Source: Candidatus Aenigmatarchaeota archaeon
Lineage (GTDB): Archaea > Aenigmatarchaeota > Aenigmatarchaeia > CG10238-14
Reading direction: 5' to 3'
Assembly: GCA_026397455.1 (NCBI GenBank)
Contig: JAPLUX010000023.1
Coordinates: 1-11,390 of the forward strand
DNA: 11,390 nt
Of this stretch, positions 1-5,564 are shown piece after piece. The position numbers and the translations under genes are program-made. Position 1 is the first letter of the stretch. Every line of letters begins with the position of its first letter. The notes beneath the pieces were generated by a model that had not been told where the DNA came from, searched no databases, and saw nothing but the letters and a program-made list of their open reading frames with translations.

Positions 1-1551
1 TTGTTAGCCTTTGTTTTTGTTTTTACTCCAGTTTTTGCAGTTAATGATTATAATTTATCAGTTACCGTATCGCCTAAAACGATAACTACAAGACCATGTG
101 GTATCGCAACTTTCGACGTTGCAGTTAATAATCTCGGTACCCTAGAAGATACTTACACTGTAATAGTGGATGGAATACCAACGGGTTGGTATACATTAAG
201 CTCCGATTCTATAACTTTATCACCTGGAAAATCGGATAAAGTATACTTGTTCGTCACACCGTACTGTTACGAAAATAAATTTGGAACTTATAATGGTTCA
301 ATAACTTTGGTTGGTAAGGCTAACGCTACAGATAAGTTTACTCTGATTGTAGTTCCTGATCATATAATAAAATTAACTCTTCCAGAAGAAGTAACGGTTT
401 GTTTAGGTGAAGAAAAAGAAGTTGCTGGAATCCTAGAAAATACAGGGAATTATACTGAGGATGTTACGTTCACAACTTCAGGAGATGCATCAGCCTTTGT
501 TAAGGCGCCTGAAGAAAAAGTGGTAATAAACACTAATAAAAAAAGCAATGTTACCGTTGCATTAAACCCTGTTGATGTCCAGTTGGGTTCTTACAATCTA
601 AAAATAGATGCCGCATCGGCGACAAGTTATGCAACATCTTCAGCATCTACTACCGTGAAAGTTGTTAAATGTTATGATGTTGAAGTCACATCTCCAGAGC
701 AAGTACAAGCATGCGGTGGCAAAGCAAAAACATTCGATATAACGATTAAGAACACTGGATTAAAGGATGATACTTATACGTTGAGTATGCAAGATTTGAA
801 CTATTCAACTGATGTAACCCTTGGACCTGGAGAATCTAAGACTTTGAGTATGGATTTCATGAATGAAGCTGAAGGAACTTATGAAGTTGCCTTTACTGTT
901 GAATCCACGTTCGTGAAGAAAGAAGGAAAGATAAATTTTGTCGTAACTAAATGTTACGGTGTTGATTTAACAGTCGACGAGAATGAATTCCAGATAGAGA
1001 GTGGTAAAGGTAAGTTAGTCAAGGGTAAAGTCACAAACATTGGTTTGTTTGCTGATACTTTCAAGATAATTTCTGATGTAATCTGGTCATCGATAAGACC
1101 TGAACAAGTAAACTTAAACTCCAACGAATCGAAAGACGTGTACGCTTATTACAGTCCAGAATACGGGGCTCAAGGAACGTATGAAGTAAACTTGACAGCA
1201 AAATCTGATAACAGTCAGGCGACTCAACAATTGAACATAGAGGTCTTGGGTAAAGGTGAAGCAACGACAACAACTATTGAAGAAACTACGACTGTTGAAG
1301 AAACTATACCTACGAATGAAACAACGCCTGCTGAAAATATTACAACCACTGTTGAAGAAACGACCCAAGAAGCAACGACAGTATCAGAAACTACGTTAGA
1401 AACAAATCAAACAACCACACCAGCAGTAGAGATACCGACTGGTGAAGTGATCAGAGGTTTCTGGGAAAACAAAGTCATGAGATCATTGTTGATTTCGATA
1501 ATAATCGTGATAATCATCCTAATCATCATATACTTGGTTGTGATGAGGTGA
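1..1551 (+). CDS. Secreted surface protein with four Ig-like repeats, Thr-rich stalk and C-terminal membrane anchor (5' partial)
   Basis: The frame is open from base 1 and its first residues are already the hydrophobic core and cleavage region of a signal peptide (FVFVFTPVFA, likely cut after Ala13). The true start therefore probably lies left of the window; the TTG at base 1 is not a convincing start. Four Ig-like beta-sandwich repeats follow, at about residues 14-117, 118-223, 224-317 and 318-420. They resemble the CARDB/NEW3-type domains of archaeal surface proteins: each has an N-x-G turn followed by a 'DTYT/DTFK' strand and a late 'GTYEV/GTYNG' strand. Several repeats carry paired cysteines that could form disulfides. 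Residues 421-482 are a Thr/Glu-rich stalk with NET/NIT/NQT sequons, probably glycosylated, followed by a transmembrane helix at about 493-515 ending in a basic residue. Expected location is the outer face of the cell membrane. The ligand or role is unknown; adhesion or envelope structure are guesses. Confidence 0.85.
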   Translation: MLAFVFVFTPVFAVNDYNLSVTVSPKTITTRPCGIATFDVAVNNLGTLEDTYTVIVDGIPTGWYTLSSDSITLSPGKSDKVYLFVTPYCYENKFGTYNGSITLVGKANATDKFTLIVVPDHIIKLTLPEEVTVCLGEEKEVAGILENTGNYTEDVTFTTSGDASAFVKAPEEKVVINTNKKSNVTVALNPVDVQLGSYNLKIDAASATSYATSSASTTVKVVKCYDVEVTSPEQVQACGGKAKTFDITIKNTGLKDDTYTLSMQDLNYSTDVTLGPGESKTLSMDFMNEAEGTYEVAFTVESTFVKKEGKINFVVTKCYGVDLTVDENEFQIESGKGKLVKGKVTNIGLFADTFKIISDVIWSSIRPEQVNLNSNESKDVYAYYSPEYGAQGTYEVNLTAKSDNSQATQQLNIEVLGKGEATTTTIEETTTVEETIPTNETTPAENITTTVEETTQEATTVSETTLETNQTTTPAVEIPTGEVIRGFWENKVMRSLLISIIIVIIILIIIYLVVMR

Positions 1552-1555
1552 TTGG

Positions 1556-1711
1556 TTGATAGAAAAAATACTTTTGCTCGCCAGCTTCTTCTTGTTCTTG
1601 GCCGTAACTGTAGAAGCAAAAGTTAAGTCAAAGTTGGGTTTATTCATCATCATCACAGGCCTCATCGTCGGAATAATTAACCTTATATACGTTCTGTTGC
1701 AATCATTTTAG
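1556..1711 (+). CDS. Small two-helix membrane protein (51 aa)
   Basis: This short frame starts at TTG 1556, five bases after the stop of the surface protein. The ribosome site GAGGTGA (1545-1551) overlaps that stop. The product is strongly hydrophobic, with two predicted membrane helices at about residues 4-18 (ILLLASFFLFLAVTV) and 27-48 (LGLFIIITGLIVGIINLIYV), separated by a basic loop EAKVKSK. The next gene's ribosome site, GGGTGAT, begins at the last base of this stop codon, so three genes are tightly coupled. I recognise no family. Its place between two related Ig-like surface proteins suggests a role in their anchoring, export or assembly, but that is inference. The existence of the gene rests on the ribosome site, the spacing and the uninterrupted hydrophobic pattern. 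Confidence 0.7.
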   Translation: MIEKILLLASFFLFLAVTVEAKVKSKLGLFIIITGLIVGIINLIYVLLQSF

Positions 1712-1720
1712 GGTGATAAA

Positions 1721-2149
1721 ATGAAACCCAACAGTTTTCTCGCACTCTTGTTTACCGTCATAGCTATACTGACAATTATCGTTGGGATCGGAATGAGTTT
1801 TTCAGGTTTATTGCCACCTGTGAGAAAAAGTTGTGATGGTTATTCATTGTTTTTGTTTCCGGATGAGAAGAAAGTTGACACAGAAGTCGGAAAGGGAACA
1901 CTCTTAAAGATAAGAGTGATAAATGCTGGCAGTTTTGGCGACAAATATGATGTTTTATTGAAAGGACCTGAATGGACAGTCGTCAAACCGAATACATTCG
2001 GACTGAAAGCAGAAGAATCAAAGACTCTGTTCTTGTATGTCAGTCCTAATATTGGAAATGAAGGAAAATATTATGTTGATTTAACAGTGAAATCGGATTG
2101 TGTTTCTGAAAGTCAACAGATAGAAATCGGGGTTTTACCTAAAGTTTAA
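1721..2149 (+). CDS. Signal-anchored protein with a single Ig-like (CARDB/NEW3-type) domain
   Basis: 142 residues. ATG 1721 follows GGGTGAT (1711-1717) at short spacing. An N-terminal hydrophobic segment (residues 7-30, LALLFTVIAILTIIVGIGM) has no clear cleavage site, so it may be an uncleaved anchor with the domain outside the cell. Residues 36-142 form one Ig-like domain that closely resembles the fourth repeat of the upstream surface protein. Shared features are a GKG-T/K-L-K-V start, the N-x-G-x-F-x-D-x-[YF] turn, 'W--V/IRP', 'ESKxxxxYxSP', 'GxYxVxLTxKSD' and a final 'QQ-x-IEV' strand. Two cysteines (residues 38 and 127) could form a disulfide. It looks like a domain duplicate of its neighbour and probably works in the same surface assembly. 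Function unknown. Confidence 0.82.
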   Translation: MKPNSFLALLFTVIAILTIIVGIGMSFSGLLPPVRKSCDGYSLFLFPDEKKVDTEVGKGTLLKIRVINAGSFGDKYDVLLKGPEWTVVKPNTFGLKAEESKTLFLYVSPNIGNEGKYYVDLTVKSDCVSESQQIEIGVLPKV

Positions 2150-2199
2150 TTGTTATTCTAATCTTTCTATTTCAAGTTTAGCTAGAAGAAATAAGTCAC

Positions 2200-2243
2200 A
2201 CAGAATCAGACAGCTTTTTGTTCTGATAAGAGAAATATTAAAT
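2200..2243 (+). promoter_or_regulatory. Promoter-like region of the HNH gene, copy 1 of a duplicated segment
   Basis: The segment reads ACAGAATCA, then three bases, AGCTTTTT, and TTAAAT just before ATG 2245. The T-rich element centred near 2218 lies about 27 bases upstream of the ATG, as expected for an archaeal TATA-position element driving a leaderless mRNA. A near-copy with the same internal spacing occurs at 2560-2602 upstream of alba. Confidence 0.45.
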
Positions 2244-2244
2244 C

Positions 2245-2553
2245 ATGGAAGAAGAATTTGACTTTAATCACTGGGAAGAAGACGGTGAAGCGGGAATAAA
2301 AGGGGAAAAGCCAATCAGTTCTGATAATAGATGGAAGGTACTGCAGAAGCAACATTTCAAATGTAAAAGATGTGGTGCTGATTTGAGGAAAGTAGTACCG
2401 CATATCCACCATAAAACACTATTACCACAAAGTGGTTCAAAAAATGTTAAATTAGTGGCTCTATGTCCTAATTGTCATTCAATAGCAAGAGAACATGAAA
2501 ATAAAAAAATCACCAACTATTCGGAAGAAGATGAAAGAGAATTTGAGTGGTAA
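2245..2553 (+). CDS. HNH nuclease-like protein
   Basis: 102 residues with a compact HNH/zinc motif in the C-terminal two thirds. The zinc ligands are C40-x2-C43 and C74-x2-C77, the catalytic-type histidines are H53/H55/H56 (HIHHKT), an Asn (N67) lies before the second knuckle, and the family signature CPNCH ends at H78. The arrangement matches the HNH family, which cleaves or nicks DNA using one metal ion. The first 30 residues are acidic and carry no motif. The start has no ribosome site and lies at the expected leaderless distance from a T-rich box. It could be a free-standing homing-type or defence nuclease, or a zinc protein that has lost activity. No partner methylase or restriction gene is nearby, so the biological role is open. 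Confidence 0.82.
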   Translation: MEEEFDFNHWEEDGEAGIKGEKPISSDNRWKVLQKQHFKCKRCGADLRKVVPHIHHKTLLPQSGSKNVKLVALCPNCHSIAREHENKKITNYSEEDEREFEW

Positions 2554-2559
2554 GAAATC

Positions 2560-2602
2560 ACAGAATCAAATAGCTTTTTATTTCTTATAGAAAGAGTTAA
2601 AT
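2560..2602 (+). promoter_or_regulatory. Promoter-like region of alba, copy 2 of the duplicated segment
   Basis: ACAGAATCA (2560-2568) and AGCTTTTT (2572-2579) sit at exactly the spacing seen in copy 1, and TTAAAT is at 2597-2602. The CTTTTTAT element centred near 2577 would place the transcript start near 2602, leaving a leader of about 70 bases before alba. Confidence 0.45.
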
Positions 2603-2642
2603 GCTCATAAGTTATCTTACTTTTAGGAAAATAACAACCTAA
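2601..2642 (+). CDS. Possible 13-codon leader ORF ahead of alba
   Basis: ATG 2601 opens a 13-codon frame (MLISYLTFRKITT) that ends at TAA 2642, 21 bases before the alba ribosome site. The ATG lies about where transcription should start, so it could be read as a leaderless mini-gene. No homolog is recognised and chance is a real alternative. Confidence 0.2.
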   Translation: MLISYLTFRKITT

Positions 2643-2663
2643 ACAATCATGCTCTAAAAAACA

Positions 2664-2668
2664 GGAGG
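2664..2668 (+). promoter_or_regulatory. Strong ribosome binding site of alba
   Basis: GGAGG lies seven bases before ATG 2676. It decides this start over the in-frame ATG at residue 18, where the conserved Alba fold begins. Confidence 0.8.
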
Positions 2669-2675
2669 AATACAA

Positions 2676-2996
2676 ATGGTAGCAAAAAAAGCTGAAGAAG
2701 TAAAAGAAGTCAAGGAAATAAAAAGGATGGACGACAATGTTGTGTACGTAGGACAAAAACCAACGATGGCTTACGTTTTAGCAGTAATAACCCAGTTTTC
2801 TGGGAGTCTAAAAGAAGTCCATTTAAAAGCAAGAGGAAGGTCAATCTCGAGAGCTGTAGATGTTGCAGAGATTGTGAAGAATCGTTTCCTTCAAGATGTC
2901 AAAGTAAATGGGATTGAAATCGGAACTGAGGAAAGAGAGGTTGAAGAGGGAAACAAAATCAACGTTTCCACGATTGACATAAAATTGTTAAAGTAA
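2676..2996 (+). CDS. albA: Chromatin protein Alba
   Basis: 106 residues. The Alba fold is clear from residue 22: [16 protein letters not shown], then [20 protein letters not shown] (50-69) and a final beta hairpin ending STIDIKLL. Alba is an abundant dimeric protein that binds double-stranded DNA and also RNA, coating and compacting the archaeal chromosome. Relative to Sulfolobus Alba, the first lysine of the GKKP motif (the acetylated Lys16) is Gln27 here, while the second is kept as Lys28. An extra basic/acidic N-terminal tail of about 18 residues ([14 protein letters not shown]) precedes the fold; the strong GGAGG site argues that it is really translated. Alone in its transcript, with a T-rich terminator after the stop. 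High expression is likely from the ribosome site. Confidence 0.96.
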   Translation: MVAKKAEEVKEVKEIKRMDDNVVYVGQKPTMAYVLAVITQFSGSLKEVHLKARGRSISRAVDVAEIVKNRFLQDVKVNGIEIGTEEREVEEGNKINVSTIDIKLLK

Positions 2997-2998
2997 AC

Positions 2999-3020
2999 CT
3001 CTTTCTTTTTTTTCTTTTTT
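2999..3020 (+). terminator. Poly-T transcription terminator after alba
   Basis: Directly after the alba stop the plus strand is almost pure pyrimidine with long T runs (CTCTTTC, T8, C, T6). No stem precedes it. This is the usual form of an archaeal intrinsic terminator. Confidence 0.7.
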
Positions 3021-3080
3021 CAAAACAATTTCAAAATAAGATAAGTTTTTGTTCTTTGGGAAACTAATTTTGATTTATTA

Positions 3081-3090
3081 TTTATAATTT
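3081..3090 (+). promoter_or_regulatory. TATA box of the taw1 gene
   Basis: TTTATAATTT is centred about 27 bases before ATG 3112, the spacing expected for a leaderless archaeal transcript. No ribosome site is seen before the ATG. Confidence 0.5.
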
Positions 3091-3111
3091 GATTTTTACA
3101 TGATTTAGAAT

Positions 3112-4041
3112 ATGCCAGATAAAATTCCAAAGAAATTTCTGAATATGTACTACAAACAAGGTTACAGAATAGTAGGAAAACATCAACATTCTGCGGTTAA
3201 AATCTGTAGATGGACTAAAGAAAGTTTAAGACATGATAGAGTTTGTTTCAAACAGAAATGGTATGGAATTGAAAGTCATAGATGTTTGCAATGTACGGTC
3301 AGCCTGTCATGCTTGAACAGATGCGTTTATTGTTGGAGGACTTTTCATCCAATCTTTGAAAAGGAGATGAGTAAAAAAGCGATAGATGAACCATCTGAAA
3401 TAATCGATGAACTGATAAAAGCACAAAGATTACTGTTGACTGGATTTAAAGGGAATGAGAAAGCTGATAAGAAAAAATGGGGAGAAGCACAGAACCCGAC
3501 TAATGCTGCTTTGAGTTTAATCGGTGACAGCATATTGTATCCAAGATTTTCTGAACTTCTAGAAGAATTTCACAAGAGAAAGTTTTCAACATTTTTAGTG
3601 ACTAAAGGTACGTCTCCAGAGAAGTTGAAAATTTTAGAAGTTGAACCGACAAACCTTTACATTTCTCTTTGCGCACCAGATGAAGAAACTTACATGAAAA
3701 TTGATAATCCAATCGTGAAAGATGGCTGGAAAAGGATGAATGAAAGTTTAGAGTTGATGAAAAGTTTTGGTTGTAGAAAGATTTTGAGGTTGACGTTAGT
3801 TAAAGGATTGAACATGAAAAATCCTGAGAAATATGCTAAGTTAATTTTAAAAACAAATTGTGATTTCGTTGAGACCAAGGGTTTTATGTGGGTTGGGGAA
3901 TCACAAAAAAGGTTGCCAATGAATTCGATGCCTTATCATGAAGAAATTATGGAATTTGCTAAAAAGTTGTCTGAATTTACTGGTTATGAAATTAAGGATG
4001 AATTCAAACCCAGTAGAGTTGTTTTACTTACAAAGAAATAG
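3112..4041 (+). CDS. taw1: 4-demethylwyosine synthase (radical SAM, Taw1/TYW1)
   Basis: 309 residues. It makes the tricyclic base of wyosine at position 37 of tRNA-Phe by condensing pyruvate carbons with N1-methylguanosine in a radical SAM reaction. The radical SAM cluster motif CxxxCxxC is C67-C71-C74 (SCLNRCVYCWR). Three earlier cysteines, C32, C45 and C58, are spaced 13 and 13, which matches as I recall the second iron-sulfur cluster of archaeal TYW1, so both clusters look intact. Further marks are ALSLIGDS (SAM-contact region, about 137-144), FLVTKGT and LYISLCAPDEE. It lacks the flavodoxin domain of eukaryotic TYW1, as expected for archaea. It probably starts leaderless and its 3' end overlaps trm56 on the other strand by 14 bases. 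No other wyosine genes are in the window. Confidence 0.93.
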   Translation: MPDKIPKKFLNMYYKQGYRIVGKHQHSAVKICRWTKESLRHDRVCFKQKWYGIESHRCLQCTVSLSCLNRCVYCWRTFHPIFEKEMSKKAIDEPSEIIDELIKAQRLLLTGFKGNEKADKKKWGEAQNPTNAALSLIGDSILYPRFSELLEEFHKRKFSTFLVTKGTSPEKLKILEVEPTNLYISLCAPDEETYMKIDNPIVKDGWKRMNESLELMKSFGCRKILRLTLVKGLNMKNPEKYAKLILKTNCDFVETKGFMWVGESQKRLPMNSMPYHEEIMEFAKKLSEFTGYEIKDEFKPSRVVLLTKK

Positions 4042-4546
4042 TCTTCTTTCCATGTTCTTGAGGTGTTATTTTTATTTTTTTATTCTCAAAATCTTTTTTC
4101 AATTGTTTTCCATCAAAAAATCTGTCTAAAAAAACAGCCAGAGCAGCAACTTCAGAATGTGGCTGGTTTGAAACAGCAACGTTCCAATCAGATAAATGAT
4201 AGACTTCTCCAGGCACGTGTTGAGAGCCGATTATTACCAACAAATCCTTTTTACTGTTTTTTATTTCATTCATGACATCTTGTATTGACAAACCGTACAT
4301 AGTCAAGTGCACAATCTTTCCTTTCCAATTTTTTATAACTTTTTTCCAATTCTTTTCATAGTTAATCTCGAAAGGTCCTCCCCAATTTTCAACAACTTTT
4401 TTTATGCTTTTCTCCAAGTTCTCGTCTCTATCTCCAGAATAAGTCATGCCGTTAGCTCCGAATGTCCTCGCGACTAGAGCACAGTGTGAACTTATCCTCT
4501 GGTCCCTTACTCTTCTATGTCCTAATCTCAGAACCCAAATTCTCAT
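4028..4546 (-). CDS. trm56: tRNA (cytidine(56)-2'-O)-methyltransferase Trm56
   Basis: 172 residues, a SPOUT-class methylase that 2'-O-methylates C56 in the T loop of archaeal tRNAs using SAM. The family marks are the N-terminal VLRLGHRRVRDQRISSH (5-21), HLTMYG (80-85), the knot segment IIGSQHVPGEVY (105-116) and the very typical C-terminal motif NQPHSEVAALAVFLDR (127-142). Length is normal. The start at 4546 fits the family N-terminus and has no ribosome site; a TATA-like ATTTAAAA lies about 27 bases upstream, so it should be leaderless. It is divergent from aIF1A and convergent with taw1, with a 14-base overlap at the 3' ends. All key regions are present and the call is secure. Confidence 0.95.
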   Translation of the reverse strand: MRIWVLRLGHRRVRDQRISSHCALVARTFGANGMTYSGDRDENLEKSIKKVVENWGGPFEINYEKNWKKVIKNWKGKIVHLTMYGLSIQDVMNEIKNSKKDLLVIIGSQHVPGEVYHLSDWNVAVSNQPHSEVAALAVFLDRFFDGKQLKKDFENKKIKITPQEHGKKTISL

Positions 4547-4569
4547 AATATTAAGACGTTTAAATTAAC

Positions 4570-4577
4570 TTTTAAAT
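4570..4577. promoter_or_regulatory. Palindromic TATA-like box between trm56 and aIF1A, possibly serving both
   Basis: TTTTAAAT is near-palindromic and reads as a TATA-like box on both strands. It is centred about 27 bases from the trm56 ATG on the minus strand and about 26 bases before the AGGTG ribosome site of aIF1A on the plus strand. One TBP site could therefore feed both divergent transcripts. A second box, TTTAAA at 4559-4564, is too close to the trm56 start to serve it. Confidence 0.45.
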
Positions 4578-4599
4578 CTTCAACTATCGCTGTATTATT

Positions 4600-4604
4600 A
4601 GGTG
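4600..4604 (+). promoter_or_regulatory. Ribosome binding site supporting a CTG start of aIF1A
   Basis: AGGTG is a perfect match to the archaeal anti-Shine-Dalgarno core and sits five bases before the in-frame CTG 4610. No ATG, GTG or TTG occurs in this frame between the divergent promoter and codon 25. Confidence 0.55.
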
Positions 4605-4609
4605 TTTAT

Positions 4610-4927
4610 CTGAAAAACAGACAACCATTAACAGAAGAGGAAGAAATATCCAGGATCAGAATTCCTAAACAAGGTGAAATCTTGGCTTTCGTAGAATTAA
4701 TGCTCGGTTCGGATAAAATGCGTGTTCGATGTGAAGATGGTAAAGAGAGAATAGCTAGAATCCCAGGAAAATTGAGAAAAAGAGTCTGGATAAAAGTTGG
4801 TGATGTCATTCTGTTACAACCATGGAAGGTCATGACTGACAGAAGAGGGGATGTCATCTGGAGATACACAAGGACACAGGTAAACTGGTTACAAAAGAAA
4901 GGTTATTTGAAGAATCTTTCCTTTTAA
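4610..4927 (+). CDS. Translation initiation factor aIF1A, apparent CTG start
   Basis: 105 residues if started at CTG 4610. aIF1A is the OB-fold factor (bacterial IF1-like) that binds the A site of the small subunit and helps place the initiator tRNA. Family marks are EEEEISRIRIPKQGEIL (10-26, acidic tail and first strand), DKMRVRCEDGKERIARIPGK (35-54), RKRVWIKVGDVILLQPW (56-72) and GDIIW-like RGDVIWRYT. Length is normal for the family. The only nearby canonical start, TTG 4682 behind AAGGTGA, would remove the first OB strand and the conserved GEIL segment, so I reject it as the main start. ATA 4646 behind GAGG is a weaker alternative. The stop is followed within eight bases by a recurring motif and the first of three small zinc genes. 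RIO1 and the Dim2-like protein downstream act on the same ribosomal subunit. Confidence 0.92.
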   Translation: MKNRQPLTEEEEISRIRIPKQGEILAFVELMLGSDKMRVRCEDGKERIARIPGKLRKRVWIKVGDVILLQPWKVMTDRRGDVIWRYTRTQVNWLQKKGYLKNLSF

Positions 4928-4934
4928 TGATAGG

Positions 4935-4950
4935 TTCTTGTTCTTGGAAA
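4935..4950 (+). repeat. Copy of the recurring intergenic motif TTYTTGTTCTTGGAAA
   Basis: TTCTTGTTCTTGGAAA begins eight bases after the aIF1A stop and ends 14 bases before ATG 4965. The 12-mer TGTTCTTGGAAA is identical to the copy at 5549-5564. Its T-rich part is centred about 25 bases before ATG 4965, so it could act as a promoter element, or as a terminator for aIF1A. Confidence 0.5.
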
Positions 4951-4964
4951 ACAAATAATTAATT

Positions 4965-5126
4965 ATGGTAGAAAAGGATAAATTTTGGTCCGAAAGGTTA
5001 TCGAAATCAACGAGTTTAAAATGTCCTAAATGTGGTTCAGAATTAAGAGAAAGTACTGGGTCATGGACGACTAGAAGCTTTTATCTTTGTCGTAAATGTG
5101 GTTATTCTGAAAAAATAATAAAATAA
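4965..5126 (+). CDS. Small zinc-ribbon protein (53 aa)
   Basis: ATG 4965 to TAA 5126. Two zinc knuckles, CPKCG (C20, C23) and CRKCG (C42, C45), are separated by 18 residues. This is the layout of a minimal rubredoxin-like zinc ribbon, as in many archaeal nucleic-acid-binding or polymerase-associated small proteins. The N-terminus is charged (VEKDKFWSERLSK) and the tail basic. There is no ribosome site; a T-rich element about 25 bases upstream suggests a leaderless mRNA. It sits between aIF1A and RIO1 with two more small zinc proteins, so a role near translation or transcription is plausible. The specific function is not recognisable. Confidence 0.75.
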   Translation: MVEKDKFWSERLSKSTSLKCPKCGSELRESTGSWTTRSFYLCRKCGYSEKIIK

Positions 5127-5253
5127 GGGGAAAAATTGAAATATTTAGCAGTATTTAACCTCATGCTATAAATTAACCTATACGGATAACCTTAATTTCT
5201 AAATATCGGTTTAGAGATCATCGTTTTCTGTTATAATTTGAGATGTGAGTATA

Positions 5254-5349
5254 ATGAAACATGTATGCCCTGTGTGTCATATGAGAAAGCCAGTAAGGCT
5301 TTATCGTAGACATGTAAAGACTTGTGGTGGTCTTAGTAATAGGAGATAA
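5254..5349 (+). CDS. Tiny C2HC zinc-finger protein (31 aa)
   Basis: ATG 5254 to TAA 5349. The whole protein is one zinc-binding unit: C5-x2-C8, then H20-x3-C24 (CPVC ... RRHVKTC), with a basic stretch RKPVRLYRRH between. Charge and size suggest nucleic-acid binding. The ribosome site is weak (GATGTGAG about five bases upstream). Its 3' end carries AGGAG (5341-5345), which serves the next gene two bases after the stop, so the two are an operon. The 127 bases before it hold only AT-rich DNA; TTTCTAAATA near 5196-5205 is a possible TATA box. No family is recognised. The intact ligand set and the coupling to its neighbour support a real gene despite its size. Confidence 0.6.
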   Translation: MKHVCPVCHMRKPVRLYRRHVKTCGGLSNRR

Positions 5350-5351
5350 TT

Positions 5352-5522
5352 ATGTCTAATATATCAGTTCGTTGTGCATATTGTGGTCAGATAACAAAAC
5401 AAGACCACTGTGGTTATTACAGAGGAATGAATGTTCATAACATATCCACTTGCAATTGTTTACAAGAAGCTATGAAAATAGCGTCTTTAGAGGAATTCAA
5501 TAAAAAGAAATGGTTCATTTAG
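5352..5522 (+). CDS. Small Cys/His-rich protein (56 aa), probable zinc binder
   Basis: ATG 5352 to TAG 5522, with AGGAG six bases upstream inside the previous gene. An N-terminal knuckle CAYCG (C8, C11) is followed by H19-C20, H29 and a C34-x-C36 pair (STCNC), enough ligands for one zinc site and perhaps two. The C-terminal helix (LQEAMKIASLEEFNKKKW) is amphipathic and could bind a partner. No family is recognised. It is the third consecutive small zinc-type protein, co-transcribed with the 31-residue one and ending 80 bases before RIO1. A helper for ribosome assembly or transcription is a guess from context only. Confidence 0.72.
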   Translation: MSNISVRCAYCGQITKQDHCGYYRGMNVHNISTCNCLQEAMKIASLEEFNKKKWFI

Positions 5523-5548
5523 TTCAAACAACTCAAATTTTAGATGGA

Positions 5549-5564
5549 TTTTTGTTCTTGGAAA
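5549..5564 (+). repeat. Copy of the recurring intergenic motif, upstream of RIO1
   Basis: TTTTTGTTCTTGGAAA lies 27 bases after the stop of the small zinc gene and is followed closely by TTTAAATT (5570-5577), a TATA-like box about 30 bases before ATG 5603. Here the motif would sit just upstream of the TATA box. Related copies are at 2215-2224 and 3046-3063. Confidence 0.5.

Noticed and set aside
1061..1619. Several minus-strand frames under the stalk and anchor of the surface protein
   Set aside because: They are antisense to the repetitive Thr/Glu codons and membrane helix and show no domain or start signal.
4682..4927. aIF1A starting at TTG 4682 behind AAGGTGA
   Set aside because: The ribosome-site-like sequence is well placed, but this start removes the conserved first strand (RIRIPKQGEIL) that is in frame directly upstream, so it cannot be the full-length protein start.
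5127..5253. RNA gene or riboswitch in the AT-rich spacer between small zinc genes
   Set aside because: No stable stem series, conserved box or tRNA-like arm could be found; only promoter-like AT-rich DNA is seen.
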